Shown here: positions 43,467-51,778 of the stretch, in pieces
Layout: the number at the start of each line of letters is the position of its first letter
How positions within the stretch are numbered: the first letter of the stretch is position 1
Source: Desulfococcus sp041737845
GTDB lineage: Bacteria > Desulfobacterota > Desulfobacteria > Desulfobacterales > Desulfococcaceae
Direction: 5' to 3'
Length of the DNA: 64,000 nucleotides
Assembly: GCF_041737845.1 (NCBI RefSeq)
Contig: NZ_JBGSQX010000152.1
Span: 1-64,000, forward strand
Made by a program: the position numbers and the translations under genes
Notes under the pieces: generated by a model
What the model saw: only the letters and a program-made list of their open reading frames with translations
Told to the model about the DNA's origin: nothing
Databases searched by the model: none

Positions 43467-44162
43467 TCGGGTAGTCGGAAGTTTCTCTCCGCCAGCCCCC
43501 ACACCACCTGGCCATCAGGTCCGCACCAGGCGGTTCACAAAACCTACCGGGCCGCAGCCGGGTAATGAATTTTCACCAATAGTTCGTCGGCTTATAGCGT
43601 TGCACTCGGGGTTGGCCGCTCAGCGCACCCAGATATTTCTTTTCACCCACCACGACCACCTTGTCGAGCTCTGTCACCGGACTTTGCGTGAGGATAGTTT
43701 CCATCTTCACCGCCTTAACACTTGCACCAGCGAAAAAGGCGATTTTCACTGAACCGTCAAGTTTGATGCCGATTCCACCCCCGGCCCCCTCCTGAAGTTG
43801 ATATAAATTTTGTTATATTAATTGCAAATAAATGAAATGTACCCCTTCAAAACATCAACAGGCTTCTCAGACGATCCACATTCCCGCCGAAAATAAAGTT
43901 TAACGATATTCGCTTACTATTGGCATTCACCCATCCCTGGCGGGCCTATTCCATCTTTTGGAACGCAACTTGCTTTGGCCTTTAGAGTGTGGATGCAGGC
44001 TCTGGAACCTCAACGGCATCCGGACGATGACGGTTACAGAATCGATCATGGATATATGGGGTTTTATCCCCGCTATATTCTTCAATATATTGTGGCAAAC
44101 CGAAGCGGTTTCGCCTTTCTACAATTGCATCGTGTTTTCACCCTTGATTGCCAGGAGGCTGC
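43467..44162. other. About 700-base gap, mostly gene debris and AT-rich DNA
   Basis: Between the CPBP gene and the VWA gene. 43573-43812 holds a short coding-like remnant on the minus strand (listed separately). A match to the end of the dispersed repeat lies at 43741-43761: read in reverse, CTTGACGGTTCAGTGAAAA against CTTGACGGTTCCGTAAAAA. 43800-43900 is AT-rich. The rest shows no gene, and I found no convincing promoter for the 44163 locus. Confidence 0.5.
43573..43812 (-). pseudogene. Short unrecognised coding remnant
   Basis: An open stretch with coding character reads in part GIKLDGSVKIAFFAGASVK, then METILTQSPVTELDKVVVV, then YLGALSGQPRV and ends KPTNYW before a TGA at 43575-43573. There is no ATG with a ribosome site at its head; a Met at 43704 would leave only 43 residues. 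I do not recognise it. It is probably the 3' end of a gene broken when this site decayed, with the end of the dispersed repeat overlapping its 5' side. Confidence 0.35.
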
Positions 44163-46289
44163 ATGTTGAGTCATTTCGGATTGGCCCGAAGAATCATCCA
44201 TACCGGCGTGGTCGCCACCCTGGTTCTGATGGTTTCTGCGGCAACAAGTCTGGCCGCGCCATCAGATCTCGAAGGAACGCAGGGGCATGAAAGTTCCGGC
44301 GGGTTATCGACGCTGGAAGGGACGATGGGGCATCGTCCGGCCGTGCAAACCGGTCAGGCCGCCCCGCCGCTTGACGACGGCATTGCATGCCGGGGAGAAG
44401 GGCCCTGTGTGGAGACGGCCACGAAGCTTCCCTTGCGCGCTCTCCCCCGACCCTTCTCCAACATGTATCGGGAGGCAGCGGTCAGCGAGGCTGATGTGGT
44501 TCTATCCAATATGCCTGCTTTCCGTCCTTTTTACGTTTTTGAACGTCAAGGTCTTGACAGCAGCCAACCGTCCGAACCTCAAGGATGGTATCAGGTCGGC
44601 CGTTCCCGCACCAACCCGGAAGGGTGGATGCAGGCCAAGGACCTTATCGAATGGCGACAAGCGCTGCTCGTCTCCTATACCCATCCGGGGAATCCCATCG
44701 AAGGGCGGAATCCGGTGCTGATGTTTCGCGACCGCTTATCCCTGGAAAATATCGTCAACGACCTGGACATGGCCGGCAAGGCCAAGGCGCTTTTCGAGGA
44801 GATTGGCAAGGGAACCTATCCGGAAAGCCTGGTCAGCATGGAACCGAAACGATTTGTTGACATCACCCGTCAATTTTATGTCCTCCCCATACTGCAGTGG
44901 TCTCAGACCCAGATCAACGGCGACGACGTCCGGCTGCTGCAGGTGGCGGCCGCGGTGCCTCGCAGCCGTGGCGCCGATACCCTGGAGAACAGTGAATACC
45001 GGGAACAGGCCCAGGTTGACCGGTCCGCGGGAGGGGGTGCTTTGCAGGACGTGAAGACGGACATCGTTTTTGTCGTCGACACCACCCGCAGCATGCAGCC
45101 TTTCATTGACATGACGCGTGAAGCGGTGGCGCAAATGACCAAAAAGTTCAGCGCCGAAACCGCCGACCGTTTCCGCTTCGGCCTGGTGGTCTACCGGGAC
45201 GACCTGAAGGTCGCACCCAATTTGGAGTACCTGACCCGCAACCTCACCCCTGAACTGGTGAGCGGTGAACAATTGGTGCAGCTTTTGGAAAAGGATGCCG
45301 GTGCCACGGCTGTCGGCAGTCTCGATTACACCGAAGAGGTCTTTGCCGGGGTGGATGTCGCCCTGCACTCCAAATGGAGAGAAGGGGCACTGCGTTTTGT
45401 CATCCTGATAGGGGACGCCGGCTCCCATCCCAAGGGGCATCCCCAGAACAAAACGGGTAAGGACGAAACCGATCTGCGGCGCGAATACGACGACGCCCAG
45501 GTACATCTGTTCGCCATCCATCTGCAGGACCCCCGCGCCGAGGAGGACCATCCCGTCGCTCTGGCCCAGTTCCGGAACCTGGCCAGGGTGCGAGGTGACG
45601 AATCCAGTTCGGCTATCCGTGAGGTCAAGGCATTCGACGAGAACGAATACCGCGCGCTGGCCGATCACCTCACGGCCCGCATCGACACCCTGCTTAACCG
45701 GACCATGGGAGGGAAGGCAACCGAAGAGGCCGCTCCGCTGAAGGAGTTTGACAAACTCTGGGAGGCCGCTCTCATCGAATACATCGGCAAGGAGGCCAGT
45801 CCGCCCAAGGACATCGTGGCCTGGACGCTTGACCGGGATCTGATCAATCCCGCCGACCGTGCCCTGGACGTGAGGATTCTGGTCACCCGCGAGGAGTTGT
45901 CGTCCCTTGCCCAGACGCTGGATCAGGTCGTTCAGGCCCTGATGAGGGCCGAAGTCACCCAATCCCAGTTCTTCGAAGCCCTGCAAAGCGTCTCCGGACA
46001 GGCGATGAAACGGCCCGAGGATCTCGGCAAGGGGGCACGGCTGGCCGATACGGGGCTGCTGCCGGCCTATATCCAGAGTCTGCCCTACAAGAGCGACATT
46101 CTCTCCCTGACGGATGAGATGTTTGCCAGCATGACTGCCGTACAGCGCTCCCAACTGGAATGGAGCATCCTGGCAAAGCTGGATCAGTACCGGGCCATCA
46201 ACGAACAGGTCGACGCCTGGTTCCGTCTGAACGACACCGATCCCGATCAGGATATGGTCTATCCCCTCCACCTGGACTACCTTCCCTGA
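44163..46289 (+). CDS. Secreted SH3b/von Willebrand factor A protein (PpkA periplasmic-domain-like)
   Basis: 708 residues. The signal peptide is about residues 1-31 (cleavage after TSLAA). A short repeat LEGTQGHE/LEGTMGHR follows. Residues ~90-175 look like a bacterial SH3 segment (GWYQVGRSRTNPEGWMQAKDLIEW). The VWA domain begins with TDIVFVVDTTRSMQPFID near residue 300 (metal site DxTxS), with VILIGDAGSH near 417. A helical C-terminal third follows. The SH3b-VWA layout resembles the periplasmic half of PpkA, the kinase of the T6SS threonine-phosphorylation pathway, but there is no kinase domain or membrane anchor. AGGAGG precedes the ATG. TagT-, TagS-, TagR- and TagQ-like genes follow in order. 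Confidence 0.82.
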   Translation: MLSHFGLARRIIHTGVVATLVLMVSAATSLAAPSDLEGTQGHESSGGLSTLEGTMGHRPAVQTGQAAPPLDDGIACRGEGPCVETATKLPLRALPRPFSNMYREAAVSEADVVLSNMPAFRPFYVFERQGLDSSQPSEPQGWYQVGRSRTNPEGWMQAKDLIEWRQALLVSYTHPGNPIEGRNPVLMFRDRLSLENIVNDLDMAGKAKALFEEIGKGTYPESLVSMEPKRFVDITRQFYVLPILQWSQTQINGDDVRLLQVAAAVPRSRGADTLENSEYREQAQVDRSAGGGALQDVKTDIVFVVDTTRSMQPFIDMTREAVAQMTKKFSAETADRFRFGLVVYRDDLKVAPNLEYLTRNLTPELVSGEQLVQLLEKDAGATAVGSLDYTEEVFAGVDVALHSKWREGALRFVILIGDAGSHPKGHPQNKTGKDETDLRREYDDAQVHLFAIHLQDPRAEEDHPVALAQFRNLARVRGDESSSAIREVKAFDENEYRALADHLTARIDTLLNRTMGGKATEEAAPLKEFDKLWEAALIEYIGKEASPPKDIVAWTLDRDLINPADRALDVRILVTREELSSLAQTLDQVVQALMRAEVTQSQFFEALQSVSGQAMKRPEDLGKGARLADTGLLPAYIQSLPYKSDILSLTDEMFASMTAVQRSQLEWSILAKLDQYRAINEQVDAWFRLNDTDPDQDMVYPLHLDYLP

Positions 46290-46302
46290 GCAGGATCGGA
46301 AG

Positions 46303-47058
46303 ATGCCGGAGATAAATCCCTGCATGGTCTGCGTGGAGGGGCTGGTCAAGACCCGCCGCCAAAGCGAGAGCGCTTTCGAACTGGAGGTTCCCCGCTTTAC
46401 CGTTCTGCGGGGGCAGATGGCGGCCGTCGTGGGAGACAGCGGCTGTGGCAAGAGCACGCTGCTCGATATGCTCGCCCTGGTCATGGCCCCGACCAGGGTG
46501 GCACGCTTCCGGATCAACCCCGATGCCGGGCCCCCCTGTGATGTTGCCGCCCTGTGGGAGCGCGGCGACGAGGGGGCTCTCGCCAGGCTCCGCCGCAGCA
46601 CCTTGGGGTATGTTCTGCAAACAGGGGGGCTGCTCCCCTTCCTGAACGTGCGCGGCAACATCTGTCTGCCGGGTCGCATCAAGGGAGATGGCGTCTCCCC
46701 CGAGCGCCTCAAGGCCTTGGCCCGGCGCATGGGGGTCGGCAACTGTCTGGAGCGGATGCCCCTCACCCTTTCCATCGGCCAACGGCAGCGGGTAGCCATT
46801 CTCCGGGCTTTGGCCCATCGCCCCCGCCTGCTGCTGGCCGACGAACCGACGGCGTCGGTGGACAAGAGTCGCGCCAGGGCGATCATGGACGACATGCAGC
46901 GCCTGGCCCGCGACGAGGGTGTGGCCGTGGTGGTGGTGACCCATGACCTTGATCTGGTCATGGACCGGGCCGATCTGGCATACACCTTCGATACGGTCCA
47001 GGTTTCCGACCAAACCACCCGATCCGTGTGCCGCAGACTTCGGGAAAAGATCTCATGA
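46303..47058 (+). CDS. ABC transporter ATPase, TagT-like (LolD/MacB group)
   Basis: 251 residues. Walker A GDSGCGKST, Q-loop YVLQTGGLLPFLNVRGNI, signature LSIGQRQRVAILRALAH (Ile replaces the first Gly of LSGGQ), Walker B LLLADEPTASVD, and VVVTHDLDL. It belongs to the group that works with FtsX/MacB-type permeases on envelope lipoproteins. An insertion after Walker A (residues ~65-95) is longer than in LolD. It overlaps the permease gene in ATGA (47055-47058). In Pseudomonas the equivalent TagT acts with TagS upstream of PpkA; the same order here supports that assignment. Confidence 0.85.
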   Translation: MPEINPCMVCVEGLVKTRRQSESAFELEVPRFTVLRGQMAAVVGDSGCGKSTLLDMLALVMAPTRVARFRINPDAGPPCDVAALWERGDEGALARLRRSTLGYVLQTGGLLPFLNVRGNICLPGRIKGDGVSPERLKALARRMGVGNCLERMPLTLSIGQRQRVAILRALAHRPRLLLADEPTASVDKSRARAIMDDMQRLARDEGVAVVVVTHDLDLVMDRADLAYTFDTVQVSDQTTRSVCRRLREKIS

Positions 47059-48899
47059 CCTCCCGTCCCCGTCCCCTGCGGGAAGTTCCCGGCCTGGCGG
47101 CTTTCCACCTGTTCCATGAATGGATCCTGACCCTTTGCCTGGTCATGGCCCTTGCCGCCGTCATCTCTCCCCTTCTCGTCCTTCTCGGCCTCAAGTACGG
47201 CACCATTCAGACCCTCCGGGAACGGCTGGTGGAGGACCCCGTATTCCGCGAGATCCGGCCAACCCAAACCCGCGAATTGGCTTCCAATTGGTTTGGCGAG
47301 GTCTCCTCCTGGCCGGGGGTAGCCTTTCTGACCCCGACGATTCTCCCCCTCTCCTCAATGATCCATGTCGTTTCAAACGAAGGAGGAAAAAGCGAACTCT
47401 TCGACCTGATCCCGACAGCCCCGGGGGATCCCCTGCTGATCGAAAACGGCGCCCTGGTTCCCAAGGAAGGCGAGGCGGTGGTTACCGCCGAGGCCGCCAC
47501 GCGCTGCGGGCTGAGGGCGGGGGGGAAGATGGCGGCCCGTGTCAGCCGTTTTCGGGGTGGGAAAACCGAGCAGGTGGAGGTGCACCTCAGGGTCATCGAT
47601 GTGCTCGATCCACGGGCCGGCTCCCTGCCGCGGGTCTACGCCCCATTGTCCTTCGTCCTTGATGTGGAATCCTACAAGGAGGGGTATGGGGCGCCCGAGC
47701 GAGGATGGGCGGGTCAAACCCCGGACCCTTACCCCAGCTTTGACGGGGCGGTGCTGCTGCTTCAGGAATCCCTTTTTCCCATTGATCGGACCGGCCTCAT
47801 CATCCATACGGGCTTTGGCCGCATTCACGATCTGAATGGGAAAAAAGCCTCTGAACTGCTTGGCTTTTCCCCGCCTTCCGGGCTTGCGGCTTACGACCTG
47901 GCGGCGCCCGGCGCCTCCGTCACCGCATCGAACCTTCAGACCCTTGATCAGAAATTGAGGGGGCGGGAAAAGCTGCTCCTGCCTTACGCCGGTGGAATTC
48001 ATCTGGTGAGCGAAGCGGAGGTGCTGCGTCCCATCGGGCTCTCCATGGACGATGAAAAAGCGGCGATGCTGGGACTGGGACCTCTCCCCTGGGGGAGATA
48101 CGCGGGAGGGGATTTGCTCCAGGATGGCCGACTGCTGCAGGTATTGTGGCCGGAAAACAAATCACCGGGAAAGGGGGATGCCCTCGCCGTCTCCTTTTCG
48201 GGAATGGATGGGGAGCTGTCCTTTCGCCTGAAAATTGTCGGATCGACCCCATTGCCCCGGCCGGTCGTGCCCGCGGAACTGCTGGGGGTGCTGCGCACCG
48301 CCACTCAGAGAAAGGTCGTCTTCGAACGGAAAACGGGGCGCTTTCATATGGCCCGCGGCGGATACCGGGGGTTTCGCCTCTATGCCCAAAGCATCGATGA
48401 CGTGCCGCCCCTTTACGAAAGGCTCAAGGCACAGGGGATAGAGGCGGCGGCCGAGGTGGAGACCATTGGGCGTATCCGGGTGCTGGACCGGGGATTAACC
48501 CGCCTCTTCCGGCTCATCTCCCTTTTAAGCCTTGTCGGCGGCACCTCGGTCCTGGTGGCCAGCCTCTATGCTGCCGTGGAGCGCCGGCGCCGGGATCTCG
48601 GCGTCCTTCGTCTGCTCGGTTTCGCCCGCGGGCATGTCTTTTTCTTCCCCGTTTTCCAGGGGCTGATCATCGCGGCGCTGGGGCTGCTGACAGGCTTTGG
48701 CAGCTATGCCGGCCTGGCCTGCGCCATCAACCGGACTTTCTCCACTGAGCTTGCCCCGGATGAGGCGTTCTGCGTCCTGCCGTTTTCTTATATTATCCTT
48801 TTCTGTTCGGTCACGCTTTTCCTGGCGGCTTTGGCTTCCATGGTCGCCGCCTGGCGGGCCACGTGCATCGATCCTGCGGAGGTCATTCGTGAGCAATAA
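47055..48899 (+). CDS. ABC permease with large periplasmic domain, TagS-like (FtsX/MacB fold)
   Basis: 614 residues. One N-terminal helix (WILTLCLVMALAAVISPLLVLLG) is followed by a ~440-residue periplasmic region. Three C-terminal helices follow (LISLLSLVGGTSVLVASLYAAV, FFFPVFQGLIIAALGLLTGFGSYAG, ILFCSVTLFLAALASMVAAW). VERRRRDLGVLRLLGFARGHV is the coupling segment typical of FtsX-like permeases, and the C-terminus ends IDPAEVIREQ as in MacB/LolC. It overlaps the ATPase by four bases and the SUMF1-like gene by 11. Such permeases act mechanically on periplasmic partners rather than importing solutes. Confidence 0.85.
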   Translation: MTSRPRPLREVPGLAAFHLFHEWILTLCLVMALAAVISPLLVLLGLKYGTIQTLRERLVEDPVFREIRPTQTRELASNWFGEVSSWPGVAFLTPTILPLSSMIHVVSNEGGKSELFDLIPTAPGDPLLIENGALVPKEGEAVVTAEAATRCGLRAGGKMAARVSRFRGGKTEQVEVHLRVIDVLDPRAGSLPRVYAPLSFVLDVESYKEGYGAPERGWAGQTPDPYPSFDGAVLLLQESLFPIDRTGLIIHTGFGRIHDLNGKKASELLGFSPPSGLAAYDLAAPGASVTASNLQTLDQKLRGREKLLLPYAGGIHLVSEAEVLRPIGLSMDDEKAAMLGLGPLPWGRYAGGDLLQDGRLLQVLWPENKSPGKGDALAVSFSGMDGELSFRLKIVGSTPLPRPVVPAELLGVLRTATQRKVVFERKTGRFHMARGGYRGFRLYAQSIDDVPPLYERLKAQGIEAAAEVETIGRIRVLDRGLTRLFRLISLLSLVGGTSVLVASLYAAVERRRRDLGVLRLLGFARGHVFFFPVFQGLIIAALGLLTGFGSYAGLACAINRTFSTELAPDEAFCVLPFSYIILFCSVTLFLAALASMVAAWRATCIDPAEVIREQ

Positions 48900-50571
48900 C
48901 GGTTTTTCTGCCCGGTGTTTCATGTTGATGAGCCTTTTACTGGCGTCTGCGATGGGGACCCTGTCGGCTTTGGCCGAAGCCCCGCCGCCGACCGTCTGCA
49001 ACCCCAAGCCGGCCGAGGGGGACCTGATCCTGCCAATGCCCGGGGACGCGGAAATGGTCTTCCGCAGGGTCAGGGTGCCCGGTAGCGGTTTTTGGGGGGA
49101 TCAGAGCCGTATCATCCAGATCGGCGATGCCGGGGGGGGAATTTTCGAGGGTCTGCAGCGCACCCAGATCAGCGGCTCTTTTCCCGTCGAGAAGGAAGAC
49201 GCCTGGGAGGTAATGGTGGCCAAATACGAGTTGACCCGCGGGCAGTATGTCGCGGTCATGGGCATGGACGCCCTGATGGCGGCCAGCGGCGATCCCGAAG
49301 ACCAGAAACTCCCGACTCTCGAAGGGCGCGTGCTGCGGGATGCATTCATGAGGCCGTTGACCTTTGTCAGCCATCAGGAGGTGTTGGAATTCATCCGCCG
49401 CTACAACCAGTGGCTCTTCGACCCGGCCCACCCGGAAAGGCTCACAGCCATGCCTCGCGTGGACGGCGCACCCGGATTCCTTCGCTTGCCCGCCGAGGAT
49501 GAATGGGAGTACTGCGCTCGCGGCGGGACAAGCGCCGTCCAGGCGGGCACTTTCAATGACAGGATTCCATTCAGCGCGGAGGAGATCAACGAATACGCAT
49601 GGCATTTGGGCAACGCCAAACACCAGATACGTCCGGTGGGGCTCAGAAAGGCCGATGCTCACGGCATCCACGACATCATAGGCAATGCCCAGGAAATGAC
49701 ATCAGGTCTGTTCAGACCCGAAATCTGGCAGGGTAAGCCAGGCGGCGTGGCTGTGCGCGGGGGGAGCGTTTCCACCCCGCCGGGCGATCTTCGCAGTTCG
49801 CTGCGCGCTGAACTTGACGTCTACGCATGGAATGCGGATGAAAAAAAAGTCGAAGAGCGAAGGTCTTTCAACAGCGGGGCCCGGCTGGCTATCGGGGCCA
49901 ACGTGGTGGTCAACACCGCCCAGCGCGCCCGAATCGAAAAGGAGTACGAGGATTACAAGGCCTTGCTTCGCCGCAGCATGCCCGTGGGGCGCACCTTGGA
50001 CAACCTGGTGGCCCAGGCGTCCGTGCAGTTGGGTTCGGTCGATCCTATTCTCGATCGGTTGATGAAGGAGAATGAAACGCTGCGTGAGCCCCTCAAGGCG
50101 GTTCAGGCGACATTGGACAAAGCCCGGGAACAGTTGGACCTGGCCCAGCGGGAAAACGCCCGCAGTCTGGCGCAGGATGCAACTCGCAACGGCGTCAATC
50201 TTTCCGCGTATCTCTCCCGCCTGGAGCGTCTCGCCGAGACGCTAAAAACGGCGAAAGATCTGGCCGCGGTCTCCACCCGCTACCAGGAACAGTTGGCGGC
50301 CGTGGAAAAATCGGTGCACGAACTGGAGATCGCCCTGAATGAACAACTTCAGGGCTATACGGACAAGATCGGCACGCTCGGGGAATACGAGCAAACCTAT
50401 ATTGAACATGCATTCCAACAGCTTGAGGGCAAGGAGATGACCCGGCGGGAGCGCCTGGTTTTGGAATTGGTCAAACTCCACGCCGCGTCCTTTGCCGAGA
50501 AGCGCCGCACGGATGGGGAGACCTGGCTAACGGAGTATCGTCAAAAATTTACCGGTTTTTCCGATTTATGA
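48889..50571 (+). CDS. Secreted SUMF1/formylglycine-generating-enzyme-fold protein, TagR-like
   Basis: 560 residues from a GTG at 48889, chosen because GGAGG lies six bases upstream and the signal peptide follows at once (cut after LSALA). The FGE-fold domain spans about 54-335: VAKYELTRGQYVAVMG, LPAEDEWEYCARGGTSA, ADAHGIHDIIGNAQEM, GVAVRGGSV and SFNSGARLAI. The catalytic Cys pair of true formylglycine enzymes is not in place (LRSSLRAEL where CRxxxR is expected), so it is most likely a binding protein, as TagR is. Residues ~340-520 are coiled coil (ETLREPLKAVQATLDKAREQL). It is cotranscribed with the permease and followed by two lipoproteins. Confidence 0.85.
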   Translation: MSNNGFSARCFMLMSLLLASAMGTLSALAEAPPPTVCNPKPAEGDLILPMPGDAEMVFRRVRVPGSGFWGDQSRIIQIGDAGGGIFEGLQRTQISGSFPVEKEDAWEVMVAKYELTRGQYVAVMGMDALMAASGDPEDQKLPTLEGRVLRDAFMRPLTFVSHQEVLEFIRRYNQWLFDPAHPERLTAMPRVDGAPGFLRLPAEDEWEYCARGGTSAVQAGTFNDRIPFSAEEINEYAWHLGNAKHQIRPVGLRKADAHGIHDIIGNAQEMTSGLFRPEIWQGKPGGVAVRGGSVSTPPGDLRSSLRAELDVYAWNADEKKVEERRSFNSGARLAIGANVVVNTAQRARIEKEYEDYKALLRRSMPVGRTLDNLVAQASVQLGSVDPILDRLMKENETLREPLKAVQATLDKAREQLDLAQRENARSLAQDATRNGVNLSAYLSRLERLAETLKTAKDLAAVSTRYQEQLAAVEKSVHELEIALNEQLQGYTDKIGTLGEYEQTYIEHAFQQLEGKEMTRRERLVLELVKLHAASFAEKRRTDGETWLTEYRQKFTGFSDL

Positions 50572-50591
50572 GCAACAGAAAAGGAGGGCGT

Positions 50592-51236
50592 ATGAAAGTC
50601 ATGAAATCAATGGTGGCAGTCCTGGTCATCTGTGCCGTGCTGTCGGGGTGCGCCGGTATGTCCGACCAGACCCGCACCCGGACGGAAGGGACGGCCGTTG
50701 GCGCGGTGATCGGCGGCTTGGTGGGCCTGGCTATCGGAGATGGGGAGGGGGCGGCCATCGGCGCCCTTGCCGGCGCCGGTATCGGTTATCTGGCCGGCAA
50801 CGAGATTGCCAAGCGCAAGAAGAATTATGCCAGCACCGAGAAATTTCTGGATGCCGAAATTGCGAATATTCAAGAATACAATACGACAGCCGTAGCCTAC
50901 AACAAGAAAACATACCAGGAGATCGCCTCCCTCGAAAAGGAGTCCGCATCGTTGCGGGCCAAGTACGACAAGGGGGCGGTGAATAAAAAAACCCTTGCCG
51001 CCAAACGCGATGGCCTCCAGAAACGCATCGAAGAGAACACGGAGCTGGAAAAGACCCTGTCCGAGGAACTGGAGGTCCAGACCGCCATTCTCAAGCAGGA
51101 GCGCAAGGGACGGCCCGAGGACGACCAGCGCATCGCCCGGATGGAAAAGGAGGTCAATGCTCTCCAGAAGAACCTGGAGACCCTGCGTGAGGGGAGCACG
51201 CAACTTGCCAAAATCGACCAGAGGCTGTCCGTATGA
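50592..51236 (+). CDS. Glycine-zipper coiled-coil lipoprotein, possible TagQ counterpart
   Basis: 214 residues. AAAGGAGGG precedes the ATG at 50592; an in-frame Met at 50568 has no such site. The signal ends in lipobox VLSGC. A glycine zipper follows: TAVGAVIGGLVGLAIG, then AAIGALAGAGIGYLAG, likely to insert in or span a membrane. Residues 80-210 form coiled coil (YQEIASLEKESASLRAKYDKG, EVNALQKNLETLREG). TagQ is the outer-membrane lipoprotein that localises TagR in Pseudomonas; this one holds that position in the order. The Asp-free MSDQ context after the Cys favours outer-membrane sorting. Confidence 0.8.
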   Translation: MKVMKSMVAVLVICAVLSGCAGMSDQTRTRTEGTAVGAVIGGLVGLAIGDGEGAAIGALAGAGIGYLAGNEIAKRKKNYASTEKFLDAEIANIQEYNTTAVAYNKKTYQEIASLEKESASLRAKYDKGAVNKKTLAAKRDGLQKRIEENTELEKTLSEELEVQTAILKQERKGRPEDDQRIARMEKEVNALQKNLETLREGSTQLAKIDQRLSV

Positions 51237-51778
51237 AGGCCCAGGCAATCATCGTCCTCGTTGTATCCACGATCCTTTTCGGCGGATGTGCGGGAAAGGA
51301 TTACGATCCCGGTCAAGGGGGGTTTTTTGGCGGTTTGGCAGGCTTGAGCAGCGGCAGGTACGAGAACCGGGTGCAGGAGCGGGAAACCCGTCTGGCGGAG
51401 CTGCGCGCCACCCGGGACCATCTGAATGACGAGAACGCCCGGCTGGATGCCAGAAAGTCGCAGGCCCGGGTCCGGCTCGCAGAAGACCAGACCCGGGTCA
51501 AAACCATGCAGGCTGAGATTGCCGATTTAGAAAAGAAGACCAAGGCGCTGGCTGCCAAGCAGGGAGCGGATCAGAAGCGCGTGGCGGAATTGCGGAAAGG
51601 CACGGCAGCGCTCAAGAAACAGACGGGAAAGCAGTCCTCCACCCTGGATGCCTTGGAAGGCAGCGGACTGGGCGACGAGGAAGTGGACCTGCGGCGCAAG
51701 CAGATGGAGCAGCAGCGCGATGCATTGCGCAAAGAATACGACTTGTTGATGAAGATGCAGATGGAGCTGGCCCAGTGA
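51233..51778 (+). CDS. Coiled-coil lipoprotein
   Basis: 181 residues with lipobox LFGGC after a short signal. A Gly-rich stretch GQGGFFGGLAGLSSG follows, then an almost continuous coiled coil to the end (RETRLAELRATRDHLNDENARL, ADLEKKTKALAAKQ, MEQQRDALRKEYDLLMKM). It overlaps the glycine-zipper lipoprotein by four bases and the S41 protease gene by four. It resembles the preceding lipoprotein in build and may be its partner or duplicate. I do not recognise a named family. Confidence 0.78.
   Translation: MKAQAIIVLVVSTILFGGCAGKDYDPGQGGFFGGLAGLSSGRYENRVQERETRLAELRATRDHLNDENARLDARKSQARVRLAEDQTRVKTMQAEIADLEKKTKALAAKQGADQKRVAELRKGTAALKKQTGKQSSTLDALEGSGLGDEEVDLRRKQMEQQRDALRKEYDLLMKMQMELAQ

Noticed and set aside
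44736..47267. An 843-codon open frame on the minus strand opposite the VWA and ABC ATPase genes
   Set aside because: It lies antisense to two proteins with clear motifs, has biased composition typical of high-GC shadows, and spans across gene borders.
48889..50571. Calling the SUMF1-fold protein a formylglycine-generating enzyme
   Set aside because: The catalytic cysteines are not in place and no sulfatase is nearby.
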